In this document: positions 9,485 through 17,937 of the stretch, piece by piece
Layout: every line of letters starts with the position of its first letter
How positions within the stretch are numbered: the stretch's first letter is position 1
Assembly: GCF_041206865.1 (NCBI RefSeq)
Contig: NZ_JBGEDP010000001.1
Location: 1,116,001 to 1,180,000 of the forward strand
DNA: 64,000 nt
Origin: Mycobacterium sp. HUMS_12744610
GTDB taxonomy: Bacteria > Actinomycetota > Actinomycetes > Mycobacteriales > Mycobacteriaceae
Reading direction: 5' to 3'
Position numbers and translations under genes: made by a program
The notes under the pieces: model-generated
What the model saw: only the letters and a program-made list of their open reading frames with translations
What the model was told of the DNA's origin: nothing
Databases searched by the model: none

Positions 9485-10461
9485 CCGAATTCCGGCGGGT
9501 TGCCCGCGACGTCTCCAACTGGGGGCGGTGGGGCGCCGACGACGAGCTCGGCACGCTGAACTTCATCACGGCGGAGAAGGTTTCGCACGCCGCAAGCCTG
9601 GTCCGGCACGGCAAGGTGTTCCCGCTCGGGGTGGACTTCGGCTCGTCGGGGCCGCAGGGGGCCTTCCATTTTCGGCACAACCCCGTCCTGGTGATGACCG
9701 TCGACGGCGGAGACGCGAACACACTCGCGCAGTACGGGCCCCGATGGACCCAGAACCCGACCGCCGAGCAGATGGGTGGCTACTTCGTCGACAACCTGTT
9801 CCGGTTCAACGAGGACATGGTCATCATGCCGCTGCAGGCGGCCACCCAGTGGGATGCGCTGTCGCACGTCTACTACGAGGACAAGCTCTACAACGGCTTC
9901 GCGGCCGGTTCGGTGACCAGCATGGGCGCCTACCATTGCAGCATCGCCAAGGTCGACGTCAAGGGGATCACCTCGCGGGGCGTGCTGCTGGACCTGGTGC
10001 GGCATCGGGGCGCGGAAGTGTTCCTCGAGCAGGGGAATCCGATCACTCCGCAGGAATTGGACGATGTCGTTCGGGCGCAGGGGGTCACCATCGAGCGTGG
10101 CGACATCGTCGTGATCCGGACGGGCTGGTGGGCGAGGTTTTTGCAGACGGGCAACAAGACCGAGCCGTTCTCGGGGCTGCACTGGCGTTGTGCGTCGTGG
10201 CTGCACGACCACGAGGTCGCGGCGGTCGCGTCCGACAATCTTCAGGTCGAGGACCTGGTTCCGGATGTCGAGGGCGCGTTCCTGCCCATGCACCTGCTGT
10301 GCCTGCGCGACATGGGGTTGATGCTCGGTGAGTTCTGGGACCTGACGGCGCTGGCGGAAGATTGTGCCGCGGACGGCGTCTACGACTTCCAGCTCGTCGC
10401 GCCGCCGCTGAGATTCGTCGGCGCGGTCGGTTCTCCGGTGAACCCGATTGCGATCAAGTAG
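9472..10461 (+). CDS. Cyclase family protein (kynurenine-formamidase-like)
   Basis: A 329-residue protein of the Cyclase family (metal-dependent hydrolases such as kynurenine formamidase). The GTG at 9472, preceded by GAAGGAG, gives MAGLTEFRRVARDVSNWGRW. The family metal-binding segment appears as ATQWDALSH instead of the classic HTGTHxDxPxH, so only part of the metal site is canonical. DDELGTLNFIT and RGVLLDLVR are recognisable family blocks. Members hydrolyse amides or lactones, so it may open a lactone or cyclic intermediate in the aromatic pathway; this is inference from context. It overlaps the SDR gene and is followed 11 bases later by a hydrolase. Confidence 0.8.
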   Translation: MAGLTEFRRVARDVSNWGRWGADDELGTLNFITAEKVSHAASLVRHGKVFPLGVDFGSSGPQGAFHFRHNPVLVMTVDGGDANTLAQYGPRWTQNPTAEQMGGYFVDNLFRFNEDMVIMPLQAATQWDALSHVYYEDKLYNGFAAGSVTSMGAYHCSIAKVDVKGITSRGVLLDLVRHRGAEVFLEQGNPITPQELDDVVRAQGVTIERGDIVVIRTGWWARFLQTGNKTEPFSGLHWRCASWLHDHEVAAVASDNLQVEDLVPDVEGAFLPMHLLCLRDMGLMLGEFWDLTALAEDCAADGVYDFQLVAPPLRFVGAVGSPVNPIAIK

Positions 10462-10472
10462 AAAAGGCGCCG

Positions 10473-11294
10473 ATGGAGATTCAGCGCAAGACCATGCTGG
10501 TCGACGGACTGGCCACGAGCTATCTGGAGGCTGGCGACGGCGACCCGGTGGTGCTGCTGCACGGCGGCGAGTTCGGGGCAGGCGCCGAACTCGGCTGGGA
10601 GCACAACATCTCGGCCCTGGCGGCGCACTATCGGGTGCTGGCCCCGGATCAGCTGGGCTTCGGTGAGTCGGCCAAGGTGGTCGACTTCGTGAATGGGCGC
10701 GGGATGCGGATCCGGCACGTGGCGCACTTCTGCGAGCTGCTCGGCGTGGACGCCGCACACTTCGCCGGAAACTCGATGGGTGCCGTCAACCTGCTCACCG
10801 ACGCGACCTCGGAGAATCCGATGCTGCCGATCCGCAGCCTGGCGATCATCTGCGGGGGCGGGGAGATTCAGCAGAACGAGCACTTCGAGGCCTTACAGCA
10901 GTACGACGCGACGCTGCCGGCGATGCGGCGCATCGTCGAGGCGCTGTTCTACGACCCGGGATATCCGGCCGACGATGATTATGTGCGGCGCCGCCACGAA
11001 TCAAGCACCGCGCCCGGCGCGTGGGAAGCCGTGGCGGCGGCCCGATTTCGGCGTCCGGGTGCGGGGCCGTCCGGGACGGCGTCGAGCGCGCGAGCCTACG
11101 AGCGCATCGGTGTGCCGACCGTGGTGGTCGAGGGCGGCGGGGACAAGCTGCTTCCGCCCGGATGGGCGGCGCAGATCGCCGAGCAGATCGACGGCGCCCG
11201 CTCGGCGGTGGTCGACAAGGCCGGGCATTGCCCGCAGATCGAGCAGGCGCCGGCCGTCAACGACCTGTTGCTGGACTTCTTCGAAACGGCCTGA
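10473..11294 (+). CDS. Alpha/beta hydrolase (second hydrolase of the aromatic operon)
   Basis: A 273-residue alpha/beta-hydrolase starting MEIQRKTMLVDGLATSYLEAG. It has the HGGEFG oxyanion region, a nucleophile elbow GNSMGA with Ser as nucleophile, and a C-terminal base His in DKAGHCPQIEQAP. It is the last gene of the operon beginning at 2147, and the stop lies three bases before the 8-bp target duplication of the ISL3 element. The arrangement resembles meta-cleavage product hydrolases, and it may handle a different intermediate from the MhpC-like enzyme. The IS insertion downstream leaves the gene intact. Confidence 0.82.
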   Translation: MEIQRKTMLVDGLATSYLEAGDGDPVVLLHGGEFGAGAELGWEHNISALAAHYRVLAPDQLGFGESAKVVDFVNGRGMRIRHVAHFCELLGVDAAHFAGNSMGAVNLLTDATSENPMLPIRSLAIICGGGEIQQNEHFEALQQYDATLPAMRRIVEALFYDPGYPADDDYVRRRHESSTAPGAWEAVAAARFRRPGAGPSGTASSARAYERIGVPTVVVEGGGDKLLPPGWAAQIAEQIDGARSAVVDKAGHCPQIEQAPAVNDLLLDFFETA

Positions 11295-11297
11295 CTC

Positions 11298-11305
11298 CTC
11301 AGAAG
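11298..11305. repeat. 8-bp target-site duplication, left copy
   Basis: CTCAGAAG directly precedes the left end of the ISL3 element and is repeated exactly after its right end. Eight bases is the usual duplication length for the family. Confidence 0.9.
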
Positions 11306-12627
11306 GGCGCTTCCGGGTTTTCTGTGGGTCTGGTCTGGGCGTGATGGGCGCAGGGCGGCAGGATGTGCTGTGTGCGCGACACCGAGTTGTACCGCCATCT
11401 GCTGGGACTGGTAGCGCCGTGGGAGGTGCAACGGGTGGAGCTGTCGGCTCAGGAAGGTCGGGTGGACGTCTGGGTCGTGCATCCGGGCCGGACCCGGTTC
11501 GCCTGCCCGGACTGCGAGCGCGAGCTGTCGGTGTATGACCATGGCGAGGAACGGGCGTGGCGGCATCTGGACTCGTGTGCGTTTCTGACGTTCCTGCATG
11601 CCAGCCCGCCGCGGGTGGCCTGTCCCGAGCACGGGGTGCATCAGGTGCGGCTGCCGTGGGCCGAGCCGCATTCGCGGTTCACCATGTTGTTTGAGCGGCT
11701 GGCCATCGACGTGCTCGCCGCGTGCGACGTGGCGGCCGCGGCCGGGCTGCTGCGGGTCAGCTGGGACGAGGCGTGGCACCTGATGGACCGTGCGGTGGCC
11801 CGCGGCCTGGCCGCCAAACCGCTGGTGGCGCCGGCCCACGTCGGGGTCGATGAGAAGGCGGCCGGGAAGGGACAGGACTACATCACCGTGGTCAGTGACC
11901 TGGACGCGGGCACGGTGGACTACATCGCCGACGAACGCCGCCAGGCCAGCCTGGACGGCTACTTCGACCGGTTCACCCCCGAGCAGCTGGCCGGGATCGA
12001 GGCGGTGGCAATGGACATGTGGGAGCCGTTCGCCGCCTCGGTGCGCGCGCACCTGAGCGACGCCGAGAACAAGATCGTCTTCGACCGCTACCACCTGATG
12101 GGCTACCTGACCAAGGCCGTGGACACCGTGCGCAAGGCCGAGAACCGGGCGCTGGCCGCGGCCGGCGATAAGAGCCTGGCCGGCAGCAAGTACCTGTGGC
12201 TGTATTCGGCGGAGAACCTGCCCGACCGTCACCAAGACCGCTTCGCCACGCTGCGCTCCGGTGACCTGAAAACCGCTCGGGCATGGGCGATCAAGGAGAG
12301 TCTGCGGCACTTCTGGTCCTACCAGCGTCGCGGCTGGGCAGCCAAACACTTTAAGCGCTGGTACTTCTGGGCCACCCACTGCCGTCTCAAGCCGATCATC
12401 GACGCGGCCAAGACGTTGAAGCGCCACGAGGCGGGGCTGTTGTCCTACTTCGCCCACCGCATCACCAACGCCGGTGCCGAGGGCCTGAACTCACGCATCC
12501 AGGCCATCCGGGTTTCGGCCCGCGGCTACCGCAACCGCGAGCACTTCAAGACCGCGATCTACTTCCACCTCGGCGGGCTCCAGCTCTATCCGGCCATCCC
12601 ATGACCCACGGAGTTCCCAGAAGAGCC
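11306..12627 (+). mobile_element. ISL3-family insertion sequence, complete, 1322 bp
   Basis: The ends form imperfect inverted repeats of about 25 bp. The left end reads GGCGCTTCCGGG inward and the right end GGCTCTTCTGGG, both continuing to a shared GTGGGTC, with 19 of 25 positions matching. An exact 8-bp duplication flanks the element, so insertion was recent or is well preserved. One transposase gene fills it. It landed between the 3' ends of the hydrolase operon and the multicopper oxidase gene. The right copy of the duplication contains the oxidase stop codon, so neither gene was broken. Confidence 0.92.
11363..12604 (+). CDS. ISL3-family transposase
   Basis: A 413-residue transposase. 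The N-terminal zinc-finger-like segment has CPDCERE and a later ACPEH pair, followed by a helix-turn-helix and the DDE-type catalytic core. HVGVDEKAAGKGQDYITVV holds the first Asp, AVAMDMWEPF the second, and the C-terminal ITNAGAEGLNSRIQAIR segment carries the last acidic residue. All are characteristic of ISL3 transposases. The full length and intact frame suggest it could still be active. Codon use is as GC-rich as the surroundings, consistent with an element resident in this lineage. Confidence 0.93.
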   Translation: MCCVRDTELYRHLLGLVAPWEVQRVELSAQEGRVDVWVVHPGRTRFACPDCERELSVYDHGEERAWRHLDSCAFLTFLHASPPRVACPEHGVHQVRLPWAEPHSRFTMLFERLAIDVLAACDVAAAAGLLRVSWDEAWHLMDRAVARGLAAKPLVAPAHVGVDEKAAGKGQDYITVVSDLDAGTVDYIADERRQASLDGYFDRFTPEQLAGIEAVAMDMWEPFAASVRAHLSDAENKIVFDRYHLMGYLTKAVDTVRKAENRALAAAGDKSLAGSKYLWLYSAENLPDRHQDRFATLRSGDLKTARAWAIKESLRHFWSYQRRGWAAKHFKRWYFWATHCRLKPIIDAAKTLKRHEAGLLSYFAHRITNAGAEGLNSRIQAIRVSARGYRNREHFKTAIYFHLGGLQLYPAIP

Positions 12628-12635
12628 CTCAGAAG
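12628..12635. repeat. 8-bp target-site duplication, right copy
   Basis: This is an exact second copy of CTCAGAAG adjoining the right end of the ISL3 element. Read on the minus strand it contains the TGA stop of the multicopper oxidase gene. Confidence 0.9.
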
Positions 12636-13591
12636 AGGTAGTCCAGGCGGGTCTGCATCCCGGCGGCCATGTGATAGGTGTTGTGGCAGTGCAGCTGCCA
12701 CACGCCCGGGTTGTCGGCGACGAGGACGGCGTTGAGCTTCTTCTTCGGCAGCACGATCACGGTGTCTTTGCGCGGGCCGGGCGTGCCGTCGGAGTTGATC
12801 AGCTGGAAGGTGTGGCCGTGCAGGTGCATCGGGTGATACATCATGGTGGTGTTGTCGAAGGCGATGGTCGCCCCGCGCGACAACTCCGGCGCCGCGCTGG
12901 TTGTCGTCGTGGTGGGCGTGCTGTGCGCGCCGGGCTTGTTCGCCGACGTCAGCTCGTCGAACAGATAGCGCGGACTCTTGCCCACACCGTCAGTCCAATC
13001 ATCCAGGACGACAATCCATTCGGAGTCGTAACCGGAGTCGGCCGGATCGTCGACGATCAGCGGCAGGTAAAGGCCCGCGTCCTCCTGGAGGCCAACGTGC
13101 GGATGGGCCCAGTAGGTGCCCGGGTTGGGAACGGAGAAGCGGTAGGTGAAGTCCTGGCCGGCGTCGATGTTCGGCGTGGCCGGCGCCGCGCCGTCCATGT
13201 CGTTGCGGATCACGATGCCGTGCCAATGCGCCGACGTGGGGCGGTCGAGCCGGTTGGACACACTGACGACGAGCTCGTCACCGACCTTGGCCCGGATCGG
13301 CGGTCCCGGAACGCCGTTGCCGTAGGCCAGCGTGCGCACCACGGTCCCGCCCAGGTCGACCTCGGTCCGCTGGGCAGTCAGAGCGGCGGTCACCGTGCGG
13401 CCGCTGTGCGGCCGGGCCGCCTCGGCCGCGGCGATGGCGTCGGCCATCTTCGCGGCGTTGCCCGGACCCTGCGGCCTGGACTGCCCGCAGGCCGCCAGCG
13501 CCAACCCGCCGGCGATGCCGGCGGCCATGAACCCGCGCCTGGTCAGCGGCGCGGCCTCGAAGGGGGCTCCGCCGGTGGGCAGCACGGCCAT
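12629..13591 (-). CDS. Tat-exported lipoprotein multicopper oxidase lacking the middle domain
   Basis: The protein is 320 residues long; mycobacterial MmcO-type oxidases have about 500. The ATG at 13591 gives a twin-arginine signal (LTRRGFMAAG) and a lipobox (LALAAC), so it should be an exported lipoprotein. The first cupredoxin domain has HWHG and HPHVG. The last has HPMHLHGHTF and HCHNTYHMAAGM, so all four copper-binding motifs are kept. Between ANKPGAHSTPTTTTTSAAPE and IAFDNTTMMYH the second domain (roughly 180 residues) is missing, yet the frame is intact. It may be a deletion derivative without function, or a compact two-domain oxidase. The ISL3 target duplication supplies its stop codon. 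Confidence 0.8.
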   Translation of the reverse strand: MAVLPTGGAPFEAAPLTRRGFMAAGIAGGLALAACGQSRPQGPGNAAKMADAIAAAEAARPHSGRTVTAALTAQRTEVDLGGTVVRTLAYGNGVPGPPIRAKVGDELVVSVSNRLDRPTSAHWHGIVIRNDMDGAAPATPNIDAGQDFTYRFSVPNPGTYWAHPHVGLQEDAGLYLPLIVDDPADSGYDSEWIVVLDDWTDGVGKSPRYLFDELTSANKPGAHSTPTTTTTSAAPELSRGATIAFDNTTMMYHPMHLHGHTFQLINSDGTPGPRKDTVIVLPKKKLNAVLVADNPGVWQLHCHNTYHMAAGMQTRLDYLF

Positions 13592-13742
13592 GAAAGCTCC
13601 TCGGTCATGTCCTGGGATGGTCCCCCTAGCCTTATACCGTGCTCGACCGGCGGGCGGGGCGCAATCGCTGAGAGCTTTTCTCGCCGAATATGCGGTGATC
13701 CCGCAGCCCGGCGGTGTGGTCGACGAACCCGATCGTGGCCTG

Positions 13743-14498
13743 CTAGGTCGCGCCCGCGGCCATCCAGTCACCGAACCGGGTGGGGAAGACGGTGAGTTCC
13801 TCACCCTCCACGGGAACGATGGTGTGGTCGTCGAGCAAGGCCCCGAAGTAGCGGGCATCGGGATCGCTGATCACCTCCCGTCGATCACCGGTGGCGGCGA
13901 ACCGGATCCGGATGAAATCGTCCATGCCCCGCTTTTCCGGGCCCGCGACGTTGGTCACCCGGTTCAGCGGATCGCCGGCGGCCGCGCGCGTGACGGCCGT
14001 GGCGACATCCGTGGCGGCAATGGGCTGGAACGCCCCGCGCGGCGCGCGGACGGTGTTCCCCTCGGTCATCGAATCGGCAATGCCGTCAACGAATTCGAAG
14101 AACTGAGTCGCGCGCACGATCGAATACGGCAAACCCGATTCCACGATCAGCTTCTCCTGCGCGATCTTGGCCCGCATGTAGCCGCTTTCGGAGGCCCGCT
14201 CGGCGCCCACGATCGACAACGCCACGTGGTGCCTGGCGCCGGCGGCCCGCTCCGCCTCCAGCAGGTTACGGGTGGACGTGCTGAAGAACTCCAGCACGTC
14301 GTCATCGGCCCAGGACGGGGCGTTGGACACGTCGACGACCGTGTGCGCGCCGACGAGCGCTTCGCCGAGGCCCTCGCCGGTGAGGGAGTTGACGCCCGAG
14401 CGCGGCGAGGCCGCGACGGCCTCTTGCCCCAGTTCGCTGAGCATGGCCACCACCTGCGATCCGATCAGCCCGGTGCCGCCGACAACCACGATCTTCAT
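13743..14498 (-). CDS. NmrA-like atypical SDR, NAD(P)H-binding protein
   Basis: A 251-residue protein starting MKIVVVGGTGLIGSQVV, the GGTGxxG nucleotide-binding turn of atypical SDRs. The rest (HHVALSIVGAERASESGY, then KLIVESGLPYSIVRATQFFEF) matches the NmrA/NAD(P)H-binding domain group seen in many actinobacteria. Such proteins act as redox sensors or reductases of small molecules. It is on the same strand as the oxidase, 151 bases upstream of its start. Nothing in the sequence links it to a particular substrate. Confidence 0.82.
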   Translation of the reverse strand: MKIVVVGGTGLIGSQVVAMLSELGQEAVAASPRSGVNSLTGEGLGEALVGAHTVVDVSNAPSWADDDVLEFFSTSTRNLLEAERAAGARHHVALSIVGAERASESGYMRAKIAQEKLIVESGLPYSIVRATQFFEFVDGIADSMTEGNTVRAPRGAFQPIAATDVATAVTRAAAGDPLNRVTNVAGPEKRGMDDFIRIRFAATGDRREVISDPDARYFGALLDDHTIVPVEGEELTVFPTRFGDWMAAGAT

Positions 14499-14579
14499 GC
14501 TCGAGCCTTTCGTGAGTTTGCTGCCGACCCTACCGACGGCCGGTGGGGCCGCGTGGGCGATCCGCCGTCCGCCGGCGGG

Positions 14580-14601
14580 TTAAATCAATCGCTTGACTTA
14601 A
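14580..14601. promoter_or_regulatory. 22-bp palindromic operator, copy 1 (before SDR gene)
   Basis: TTAAATCAA and TTGACTTAA flank TCGC, a near-perfect palindrome with one mismatch per arm. An identical 22-mer lies at 17938-17959 before the TetR gene. This copy ends 28 bases before the GTG of the SDR gene and the other 27 bases before the TetR ATG. TTGACT in the right arm could serve as a -35 element, so binding would block transcription. That the TetR at 17986 binds both is inference. Confidence 0.75.
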
Positions 14602-14628
14602 TGCATCGCGCGCCGATTAACTCTCCGT

Positions 14629-15432
14629 GTGGGCAACGAACTCGACGGCAGGGTGGCCATCGTCACCGGTGGCGCTTCCGGCATCGGTCGCGGCATCGTC
14701 GAACGGTTCGTCTCCGAGGGGGCCCGGGTGGTCGTCGCCGACGTCGACGCGGACAAGGGCGAGAGGCTGGCCGCGGCGCTGGGTGCCGGCTCCGTCTTCC
14801 GGCGCACCGACGTTTCCGACCCCGCGCAGATCGGGGCGCTGGTGGACGCGGCCGTGCGGGAATGCGGGGGTCTGCACGTGATGGTCAACAACGCCGGTGT
14901 CTCCGGCGTCATGCACCCGGGGCTCCTCGAGGACGACCTGGCCGATTTCCACCGCGTCATGGCCGTCAACGTGCTGGGCGTGATGGCGGGGACGCGCGAT
15001 GCCGCCCGGCACATGGCCACCCACGGCGGCGGGTCGATCGTCAACGTCACCTCGATCGGCGGAATCCAGGCCGGTGGCGGCGTGCTGACCTACCGTGCTT
15101 CCAAGGCCGCGGTCATCCAGTTCACCAAGTCCGCGGCGATCGAGTTGGCGCGACACGACATTCGGGTGAACGCCATCGCGCCGGGCAACATCCCGACGCC
15201 GTTGGTGGCCTCGTCGGCATCGACCATGGACCCGGGCCGGGCCGAGCGCTTCGAGGCGCGGATCCGCGAGACCATGCGCGCCGACCGCCCGCTGCAGCGC
15301 GAGGGTACCCCCGACGACATCGCCGAGGCCGCACTGTATTTCGCCGGCCGCCGGTCGCGCTACGTCACCGGCACCGTGCTGCCGGTGGACGGGGGGACCG
15401 TGGCCGGCAAGGCGATCCGGCGGAGCGAGTGA
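14629..15432 (+). CDS. Short-chain dehydrogenase/reductase
   Basis: A 267-residue classical SDR. TGGASGIG near residues 14-21 binds NAD(P), NNAG is at about 87-90, the catalytic Ser is in NVTSIGG, and YRASK supplies Tyr and Lys. LPVDGG near the end is also typical. The GTG at 14629 is chosen because the operator and promoter sit just upstream and no other start fits the N-terminus. The identical operator before the TetR-P450 operon at 17986 suggests that this alcohol dehydrogenase acts in the same pathway. It is encoded alone, convergent with the PAS gene. Confidence 0.85.
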   Translation: MGNELDGRVAIVTGGASGIGRGIVERFVSEGARVVVADVDADKGERLAAALGAGSVFRRTDVSDPAQIGALVDAAVRECGGLHVMVNNAGVSGVMHPGLLEDDLADFHRVMAVNVLGVMAGTRDAARHMATHGGGSIVNVTSIGGIQAGGGVLTYRASKAAVIQFTKSAAIELARHDIRVNAIAPGNIPTPLVASSASTMDPGRAERFEARIRETMRADRPLQREGTPDDIAEAALYFAGRRSRYVTGTVLPVDGGTVAGKAIRRSE

Positions 15433-15443
15433 GGCCAGACCCG

Positions 15444-16002
15444 TCAGGATTCCAGCGCGGGGTGACCCGCGCGTGCCTCCAGCCGCAGCCTGGCCAGGTG
15501 CCCCGCCTGCTCGAGATCCGGCGCTCCGAGCGTTTCCATCAGCACGCTGTGCGAATGGGTGAGCACGCCGAGCACCACCTCCGCGGGTAGCCCCGGAAAC
15601 TGCCGGCCGAGAGAGTCGGCCGTGTTCCGGAACTCGGCCGTGCCGGGAAAGCATCGCCGGCTCGCGGCCGGCGGCACCACGCGACTGATGTCCTGGCTGT
15701 GATGCAGCGCGGCGATTGTCTTGCGTCCGTCGCGGATCGGGGAGTTCACCGGCATCCACACCCGGTAGAGGAACTCGCCCGGCCGCTGCCGGTCGGGAAC
15801 GTCGTAGCGCTGCACGCCCATCCAGTGTTGCGCCCCGCGGCGGAACGTCTTTTCCAGCGAGTCGGCGAGGTTGGCCACGCCGTCCGCTTCCACGTCGGCC
15901 GGGTTGTCCGGGAATACCTCGAACAGCGGACGACCGATCATGGCGTCCCGCGGGTGTGCTGAAGCCCGTTCGAAAGCCGCGTTCACCGAACGGATGCGTA
16001 AG
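15444..16002 (-). pseudogene. PAS-domain protein, C-terminal part (interrupted by IS1380 element)
   Basis: The frame ends at 15444 and encodes about 184 residues beginning RIRSVNAAFERASAHPRD, the middle of a PAS domain, then GRPLFEVFPDNPADVEADG. The first 30 codons of the gene lie on the other side of the insertion sequence at 17700-17789, and joining them restores ALIDADL-RIRSVN without any gap. The intact protein would be about 214 residues, a small PAS sensor. The IS leaves this part without a promoter or normal start; a GTG at 15986 could in principle restart translation, but half the PAS fold would be missing. Confidence 0.85.
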
Positions 16003-17699
16003 CCTCAGAATTTCACGGTGGCCCGGGTTCTGCTGTGGCGGTCTGCGGGGCGGCAGCTTTGTCGAGGTTTTGAGGCTGGGGGTAGGCGGCGGCGCCGCGT
16101 GTCGTGCGGTGACGCCGGGTCCTTTATCCCGGGGGTGGTTACTCCTTTCTTGGGGTCGAGAGGGCATAGGGGCCTGTGGGTCAGGGTATGGCGCGGACCC
16201 TGTTGAGGGCGTCGGCGAATTCTTGTGCCCAGGGCCAGGTTTGGGGGATCCGCAGGATCAGGTAGCGGGATCGTTTGATCAGCCGGGCCGCGGCGTGCAG
16301 CAGCCGGTAGCGCAGGGTGGCGGGTTCGGCTTTGGCCAGTGGGCCGTCCAGGAGTAGCAGTCGCATCCAGCACAGCAGGTCGATGGCGATCGCGACGGCG
16401 GTGACCCAAGCGGTGTTGATGGCGAACGAGTGTGAGGGCCAGCGGGCCAGGCCGGTGTCTTTGCCGGTGCGGATGAAGCCCTCCACCCGGGCGTGGACGC
16501 GGTGGCGGGCTTCCAGTCGCTGGGGTTGTCCACCGGCAGTCGAGGTGGCGAGGACCTGGTAGCGGTAGCCGGCCAGCTGCTCGAACAATGACAACTGGGT
16601 GCCGTGTTCGATTTCTTCGCGCCGCACCAGGATGCGCATGCCGGCCGGCCAGCCGACCAGCCGATCCCCTCCGGTGCTGTGGCGCAGCAGCCCGGTCAAC
16701 TCGGCGACCTGGGCGTCGTCACGGGCCGCTCCGGTGGCATCCAGTGCGGCTTGCCATCCCGCATCGGGCATCTGGCCGATCGCGACCCGGACCCGCTCAT
16801 CGAGGTCGAATCCGACCGAGTAGCCCACTGACATCCCCAGCCGGGCATTGAGTTTCTCCAGGTGTTCGACGACGGCGTGGCTTGAACCCGCGCCGTCGAT
16901 GGTGACCAGCAACTTGCGGCGCCACTTGGCCGGGATCGCCGCGATCGCGGCGTCGATGATCGCGATATGATCGGCCGCGGTGTTCGAGCCGGCGTTGCCT
17001 GCACGGGCGATCACCGCCAGCAGTTCGCCGGTGTTGTCACACCACGCCAACAGCGGGTGGAAGCCAAACCCGCCTTTGAAATTGCCTGCGGCGTGCTGCT
17101 TATCGCTGTGCGACTGAATCAGCGACGCGTCGATGCGGATCACGATCGTGTCCCCGAGGTCCCCATAGCAGGTCTGCGAAGCCGGGATCGCACCGTGGCG
17201 GGCCTCGATCGCCTCCCACACCCGAGAGCGGACCTTGTTGCGCACGGCCGTGACCTCGGTGATGCTCTGCTCGTCGATCTCGCCCAGGGACCGCCACATC
17301 GTCGGAACCGACGCCACCGCCTGAAACAACCGGTGCTGATCGCGCAGCACCGCGGTGCCGGCCAGGTTCTGCGCGCCGCCGGCGATCGATACCGCCACAT
17401 CGCGCAACACCGCGCCTCGGTCGTGGGTGACTTCTGGGCGCGACAGCACCGACGACAAACCGCTGGTCAAACCCAGATTGTCGGCCAGCAACCGGGGTAT
17501 CACGTTACCGGCGTGCCCGACCACGTCGTCGCCACGGACCTCAACTCGGACATTCTTCGACCAATCCGTAGTAGCCTGCATCTGACAGGTGCACTCCCAT
17601 CCTGGATAACCGAGCCTCGAATACTCCGATTATCCTTGCGGCAGTGCACCTTTCACGTTAACGACACCCCTGATCTCCACATTCGATGAAAAATCCAGG
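16003..17699 (-). mobile_element. IS1380-family insertion sequence, about 1697 bp
   Basis: The boundaries were set by reconstructing the interrupted PAS gene. The left end is CCTCAGAATTTCACGG and the right end, read inward, is CCTGGATTTTTCATCG, sharing CCT and TTTCA as in the imperfect ends of IS1380 elements. Flanks are TAAG on the left and CAAG on the right. This looks like a 4-bp target duplication with one later base change, matching the length usual for the family. A single transposase gene on the minus strand fills the element, with an 83-base leader and a 178-base trailing segment. Confidence 0.85.
16181..17581 (-). CDS. IS1380-family transposase
   Basis: A 466-residue DDE transposase. 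VIRIDASLIQSHSDK carries the first Asp, GNFKGGFGFHPLLAWCDNTG is the strongest IS1380 signature, LVTIDGAGSSHAVV holds the second Asp, and ARVEGFIRTGKDTGL the Glu. Frame and motifs are intact, so the protein may be functional. It reads in the same direction as the PAS gene it interrupts, so the downstream PAS fragment could receive read-through transcription from the transposase promoter. Confidence 0.93.
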   Translation of the reverse strand: MQATTDWSKNVRVEVRGDDVVGHAGNVIPRLLADNLGLTSGLSSVLSRPEVTHDRGAVLRDVAVSIAGGAQNLAGTAVLRDQHRLFQAVASVPTMWRSLGEIDEQSITEVTAVRNKVRSRVWEAIEARHGAIPASQTCYGDLGDTIVIRIDASLIQSHSDKQHAAGNFKGGFGFHPLLAWCDNTGELLAVIARAGNAGSNTAADHIAIIDAAIAAIPAKWRRKLLVTIDGAGSSHAVVEHLEKLNARLGMSVGYSVGFDLDERVRVAIGQMPDAGWQAALDATGAARDDAQVAELTGLLRHSTGGDRLVGWPAGMRILVRREEIEHGTQLSLFEQLAGYRYQVLATSTAGGQPQRLEARHRVHARVEGFIRTGKDTGLARWPSHSFAINTAWVTAVAIAIDLLCWMRLLLLDGPLAKAEPATLRYRLLHAAARLIKRSRYLILRIPQTWPWAQEFADALNRVRAIP

Positions 17700-17789
17700 C
17701 AAGTCGGCGTCGATGAGCGCATACGGCGCCCATCTCGTCTGAAACCACGCGGAATTCTCGATCTCCGCCGCCTGTCGCGCTGACAGCAC
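17700..17789 (-). pseudogene. PAS-domain protein, N-terminal 30 codons (cut off by IS1380 element)
   Basis: A GTG at 17789 follows a good ribosome-binding site (AGGGAGG, seven bases upstream) and encodes MLSARQAAEIENSAWF, then QTRWAPYALIDADL, where the insertion sequence begins. The next residues of the PAS domain (RIRSVNAAF) are found at the far side of the element. After insertion the frame continues into IS sequence and stops soon after, so only a short non-functional peptide could be made. The gene was originally divergent from the TetR gene and shared its promoter region. Confidence 0.82.
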
Positions 17790-17937
17790 GGTTGTCCCTC
17801 CCTGATGAAGCTTCTGCGCCCGGCTGCCCGTTGCTTCAGCGCCGCGACACGGAAACTCCATCGTGGCGCAACGTGAACGCCATCCGCGAGGGTCTTTGGT
17901 AACTCGGCGCCTCGGCGTAGCCGGGCCGAGACAAAGA

